From assembly GCF_001921205.1 (NCBI RefSeq), contig NZ_MSIE01000052.1:23595-87594 (forward strand): DNA of 64,000 nucleotides. The letters run 5' to 3'. Below the pieces are notes generated by a model that had not been told where the DNA came from, did not search any database, and saw only the letters and a list, made by a program, of their open reading frames with translations. The stretch comes from Actinophytocola xanthii (GTDB lineage: Bacteria; Actinomycetota; Actinomycetes; Mycobacteriales; Pseudonocardiaceae). The translations under genes were made by a program, and so were the position numbers. Shown here piece by piece: positions 61,306 through 64,000 of this stretch (the first letter of the stretch is position 1; each line of letters begins with the position of its first letter).

Positions 61306-62151
61306 CTACTTCGAGGTAGGTGGCTGCGAGGAGTCGGGCAGGGCGGACGGGGACGAGGAAGGGGTGCTGAGGTCCGGTTCCGTGGTTTCGCTGGGTGGGG
61401 CGGTCTCGGGCGGCAGCGAGATCTGCGGGGTCTCGCCCGGCGACTCGGGGGACGGGCTGGTGGTGAGACTGCCCTGGCCCGACGGGATCGAGGGTTCCTG
61501 GCTGCGGGGATCGGGCTCGGGGCTGTCGGCGGTGGCCGGGCGGCTGTCGGAGCCGGCGGAGGAGGGGGTGCGCGAGGCGCCCTCGGCGTCGGAGCGGCTC
61601 ATCGGTTCCGCGTCGCGGTCGAGGAGATGCCGGAGGTCGGCGATGGCCTCACGGAGGCGGTTGGCCACGGTCGGCTCGGCGACGCGGTTGGTGAGGTCGT
61701 CGGCCCGGGCCAGGAGGCGCGCGGCCTCGGCAGCGTCACCGTCGTGGGCGGCGGTCCTGGCCTCACGCAGGGTGTCGTCGGCGCTCTGGGCGGCGGTGCG
61801 GGACTCGGCCAGGTCGCCGAAGACGAGCTGGGTGATCGGCCAGAGCGGGCTGTCCGGTCCGGCGTGGGCCGCGGCGGCCGTGATGCCGCCGACTGCGAGC
61901 AGGGCGCTCGCGGCCACCGCGGCGGTGAGCTTGGGGAAACGGCGACGGTCCCGGGGGGCGGCGACGGTGGCGGTGACGGCCTCGAGGAGGCGGGCGTCGG
62001 TAGGACTGGCCGGCGGCGTCGTTCGCCAGCGGGACACCATGAGCTCGACCTCGCCGTCCTCGGTCGGCTCGCCCCGGTCGGGCTGGTCCAGCAGGTCGGC
62101 GTCCTGGCCGGGGGTGTCGGGGTCGTCCTCGGAGGGGAGGCGGACGCTCAC
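61306..62151 (-). CDS. rsdA: RsdA-like anti-sigma factor (anti-sigma-D type)
   Basis: A 281-residue membrane protein with the layout of mycobacterial RsdA: an N-terminal sigma-binding segment (LLDQPDRGE... ELMVSRWRTTPP), a transmembrane helix (LTAAVAASALLAVGGITAAAAHA), a helical external segment (SADDTLREARTAAHDGDAAEAARLLARADDLTNRV) and a long Pro/Ser/Thr-rich tail. The GTG at 62151 follows GAGGAGGTGACACC. No sigma-factor gene is in the window, which is unusual. Sequence similarity to RsdA is by layout and short blocks, so moderate. Confidence 0.7.
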   Translation of the reverse strand: MSVRLPSEDDPDTPGQDADLLDQPDRGEPTEDGEVELMVSRWRTTPPASPTDARLLEAVTATVAAPRDRRRFPKLTAAVAASALLAVGGITAAAAHAGPDSPLWPITQLVFGDLAESRTAAQSADDTLREARTAAHDGDAAEAARLLARADDLTNRVAEPTVANRLREAIADLRHLLDRDAEPMSRSDAEGASRTPSSAGSDSRPATADSPEPDPRSQEPSIPSGQGSLTTSPSPESPGETPQISLPPETAPPSETTEPDLSTPSSSPSALPDSSQPPTSK

Positions 62152-62270
62152 GGTGTCACCTCCTCGCTGGTCCGGCGGGGACGACGGCAGGCCGCGGCGC
62201 GCCACGCCGCGCCTGCTTCGGGAGCTCGCTGTCGAGCGTCACGGGGTCAGCGTATCGAGCCGCCTGTGGC

Positions 62271-63569
62271 TCAGCTGATGGCGTCTCCGACGAGGTCGAC
62301 GGCGCTGCGTGCGGGGTCGCGGGCGGCGCTGTTGTACACCTGCTCGGTGGTGTCGACGCTGGTGTGGCCGACGTCGGCCTGGACGTGGACGAGTTGGGCA
62401 CCGGCCTCGACGGCGGTGGTGACGTAGAAGTGTCGCAGCGCGTGCGGGTGCATGACGGCGGCGACGTCCCGGAGGGGGTCGCCGGCGGCGGCCGCCAGGC
62501 GGCGCAGCAGCTGCCAGACGGCCTGTCGGCGGTACCGGCCGCCGGTGCGGGTCACCAGCAGCGGGCCGGTGAAGCCGCCGGAGGTGGGGCGGGCGGGGGC
62601 GGTCTCGGTGCTGCCGGTGTGCTCGCGCAGGCGCAGGTAGTGCAGCAATGCTCGTTCGGCGGCCTCGTGGAGGTAGACGACGCGGGTCTTGCCGCCCTTG
62701 CCGCGTACGCGGAGCGCGCGGCGGCCACGGGTCACGTGGAGGTCGGATCGGTCCAGGTCGCAGAGCTCGGAGACGCGTAGGCCGAGGGTGAACAGTCCGA
62801 CGACGGCTCGGGCGCGGGCGGTGTCGAGCGGCCCGGCGCCGCGCCGCGGCCCGGCGGCGGCGTCGAGGAGCGCGCGGACCTGGCCGGTGGTGAGCACGAC
62901 GGTGGTCGTGGTGTTCCCGCGGGGCGTGACGAGCCCGAGCCGGCGGCGGTTGAGCGCGGCCGGGTTCCCGGCGACGAGGCCGGTGTCGGCGAGGTGGGTG
63001 TAAAGCGCCTTGACGGTGGCGAGCATCCGGTCGCGGGTGGCGACAGCGGCGCCGGCCTCGTCCAGGTCGGTGAGCCAGGTCTTGATGTGCGTGGACGTCG
63101 CGGCGAGCGGGTCGACGCCCCGGGCGGCGCACCAGCGGAACCAGTGCAGGGCGCGGAACCTGCCGCGGGGTGCCGGCGGAGGAGTCCTGATTCCCTCGGC
63201 GGCGGGGGCCGCACCCACCGCCGCGGCGTAGCGGCGGACCGCGCCGGCCCAGCGGCGGTCGGTCTCCGGGTCGTCGTGGCCGGGGAGGATGACCGACCGC
63301 GCCGCCGCGGGGGAGATCCAGTCGCGCAGGTCGGTCGCTCCGGTTGGCAGGCCCAGCCCTTCGGCATAGGTGCGGCGCGTGCCCGGGTTGCCGTAGCCGT
63401 CGAGCCAGGCGCTGACCGCGTCCAGGAGGCCCGGTGGGTCCCCCGCTCCCGGCCACGGCCCCGTGGCGGCCGCGATCTCGACCTCTGTCGCGCTCACAGC
63501 CGGCACGCTACCAGCTTGGCTACAAAAGCTCACTTCTGTAGCCGAGTTAGGTTCTGTATTCGAAACCAT
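62271..63569 (-). CDS. tyrosine-type site-specific recombinase
   Basis: A 432-residue phage-integrase-family recombinase with a SAM-like N-terminal domain and a C-terminal catalytic domain. Catalytic residues: Arg in TLGLRVSELCD, Lys in VRGKGGKTRV, HPHALRHFY (His, Arg), His in ADVGHTSVDT and the Tyr in TEQVYNSAA. Integrates or excises an element, or resolves dimers. Start uncertain: ATG 63569 is used, but an inverted repeat lies in the first 20 codons and GTG 63497 would avoid it. Divergent from a Cys-rich gene by 45 bp. Confidence 0.9.
   Translation of the reverse strand: MVSNTEPNSATEVSFCSQAGSVPAVSATEVEIAAATGPWPGAGDPPGLLDAVSAWLDGYGNPGTRRTYAEGLGLPTGATDLRDWISPAAARSVILPGHDDPETDRRWAGAVRRYAAAVGAAPAAEGIRTPPPAPRGRFRALHWFRWCAARGVDPLAATSTHIKTWLTDLDEAGAAVATRDRMLATVKALYTHLADTGLVAGNPAALNRRRLGLVTPRGNTTTTVVLTTGQVRALLDAAAGPRRGAGPLDTARARAVVGLFTLGLRVSELCDLDRSDLHVTRGRRALRVRGKGGKTRVVYLHEAAERALLHYLRLREHTGSTETAPARPTSGGFTGPLLVTRTGGRYRRQAVWQLLRRLAAAAGDPLRDVAAVMHPHALRHFYVTTAVEAGAQLVHVQADVGHTSVDTTEQVYNSAARDPARSAVDLVGDAIS
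63518..63543. repeat. inverted repeat at the recombinase 5' end
   Basis: GGCTACA (63518-63524) and TGTAGCC (63537-63543) are perfect inverted arms 12 nt apart. They could be recombinase arm-binding sites or an operator; their place suggests the recombinase start is downstream. Confidence 0.4.
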
Positions 63570-63581
63570 AACCCCGGTCTG

Positions 63582-63597
63582 AGGGTTATATATCCCT
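63582..63597. promoter_or_regulatory. divergent promoter/operator with TATATA core
   Basis: AGGGTTATATATCCCT is a palindrome with one mismatched base pair in the 45-bp gap between recombinase and Cys-rich gene. It provides a -10-like TATATA in both directions and is a good candidate for shared control. Confidence 0.45.
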
Positions 63598-63614
63598 CTA
63601 CTACGCTGGAGATC

Positions 63615-64000
63615 GTGATCGAAGTGCAGTTGGACGCGGCAGGACTGTGCGGTTTCAGCAGGTGTCGGGCTCCCTTGCCGCCGCCGGGACCGAAGGGGGG
63701 CAGGCCGTTCGCCTACTGCCCCGACCGCGCCTGGCCCGGAGGCAGAACCTGTAAGCAGCTCGCCGCCGCCCAGGACGCCCTCGCCGAGGCGCTCGGCGAG
63801 CCGCCCACCGCCGACACCGCGCTCGCCGAGGCGACGGCCGGCTTCGGCGAGGCCGCTGCCCGCCTTGCCGCGCCGCTGGCCGAGGTCCTCGCCGAGGCCA
63901 GCGCCCTGCGCGGCGCGATCGCCGAGGAGCTGACTGCCGCGGCGGCCCGCGTCGAGCAGGCCGAGTCGAGCGCGTCGACCGAGCGCGGCCTCCGCGAAGC
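63615..64000 (+). CDS. Cys-rich N-terminus plus Ala/Glu-rich coiled coil, 3' end cut by window
   Basis: An ORF open to the window edge. It starts at GTG 63615, with Cys residues spaced as in a zinc-binding motif (LCGFSRC, then AYCPDRAWPGGRTCK), then an Ala/Glu-rich, Leu-periodic stretch that is probably a coiled coil. I do not recognise the family; such proteins next to tyrosine recombinases in actinobacteria are often plasmid- or element-borne DNA-binding or KfrA-like proteins (inference). Confidence 0.65.
   Translation, partial: MIEVQLDAAGLCGFSRCRAPLPPPGPKGGRPFAYCPDRAWPGGRTCKQLAAAQDALAEALGEPPTADTALAEATAGFGEAAARLAAPLAEVLAEASALRGAIAEELTAAAARVEQAESSASTERGLRE

Noticed and set aside
1..64000. 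CRISPR arrays.
   Set aside because: No regularly spaced direct repeats of 25-40 bp were seen; the repeats found are palindromic single copies between genes.

Overview
This window is very GC-rich, uses GTG starts and ATGA/GTGA stop-start overlaps heavily, and carries BTAD/AfsR, NarL, XRE-DUF5753 and RsdA-type regulators, an F420/LLM-type oxidoreductase, calerythrin-like EF-hand and BpsA-like proteins. This fits a filamentous actinomycete, probably Pseudonocardiales (Amycolatopsis or Saccharopolyspora relatives); the genus is inference. No rRNA, tRNA or CRISPR array was seen.

1-8.6 kb: a NAD-dependent formate dehydrogenase operon (alpha subunit cut by the window edge, then a fused FdsG-FdsB subunit), followed by two molybdopterin-insertion genes. 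The second is fused to a periplasmic-binding-protein-like domain, and the convergent GntR regulator carries the same domain. 8.6-13.7 kb: a BpsA-family aminopropyltransferase-like protein, an exported alpha/beta hydrolase interrupted by an in-frame amber codon, and a divergent two-component system.

13.9-27.2 kb: the most unusual region, a candidate RiPP (class III lanthipeptide-like) cluster. A minus-strand operon encodes a radical SAM enzyme, a first LanKC-like synthetase, a 32-residue precursor with an LELQ-type leader, a second LanKC-like synthetase and an MFS transporter. The two synthetases have complementary lesions: one keeps the lyase residues and catalytic Asp but has Arg for the kinase Lys, the other keeps the Lys but has lost the catalytic Asp and the lyase His and Lys. 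A divergent LLM oxidoreductase, a BTAD/NB-ARC regulator and a NarL regulator flank it, with ~21-bp-spaced direct repeats in the divergent promoter.

27.3-40.2 kb: a sugar-uptake and oxidation cluster: ROK repressor, Gfo/Idh oxidoreductase, ribose-type ABC transporter (ATPase, two permeases, lipoprotein), TIM-barrel isomerase and a 1594-residue secreted ThuA/PQQ-dehydrogenase-like/PKD/FIMAH protein. 40.3-45.8 kb: a signalling-like pair (cyclase-like/TM/solute-binding/vWA protein and an orphan solute-binding lipoprotein) behind a perfect 24-bp palindrome, then a Ser/Thr kinase.

45.9-61.0 kb: mostly housekeeping or accessory genes, including a CDP-alcohol phosphotransferase/sulfatase fusion, a methyltransferase, an exported phosphodiesterase-like protein, two paralogous small proteins, LysR/SDR, VOC, holin-like and DUF3618 proteins, an EF-hand protein, a glucarate-dehydratase-like enzyme and a 2-hydroxyacid dehydrogenase. 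61.3-64 kb: an RsdA-like anti-sigma protein, a tyrosine recombinase and a divergent Cys-rich/coiled-coil gene cut by the window end, perhaps the edge of an integrated element.

A family of short palindromic repeats (TAGGGC...GCCCTA) recurs between gene ends at 40.3, 44.1, 52.7 and 57.2 kb and often supplies the stop codons.
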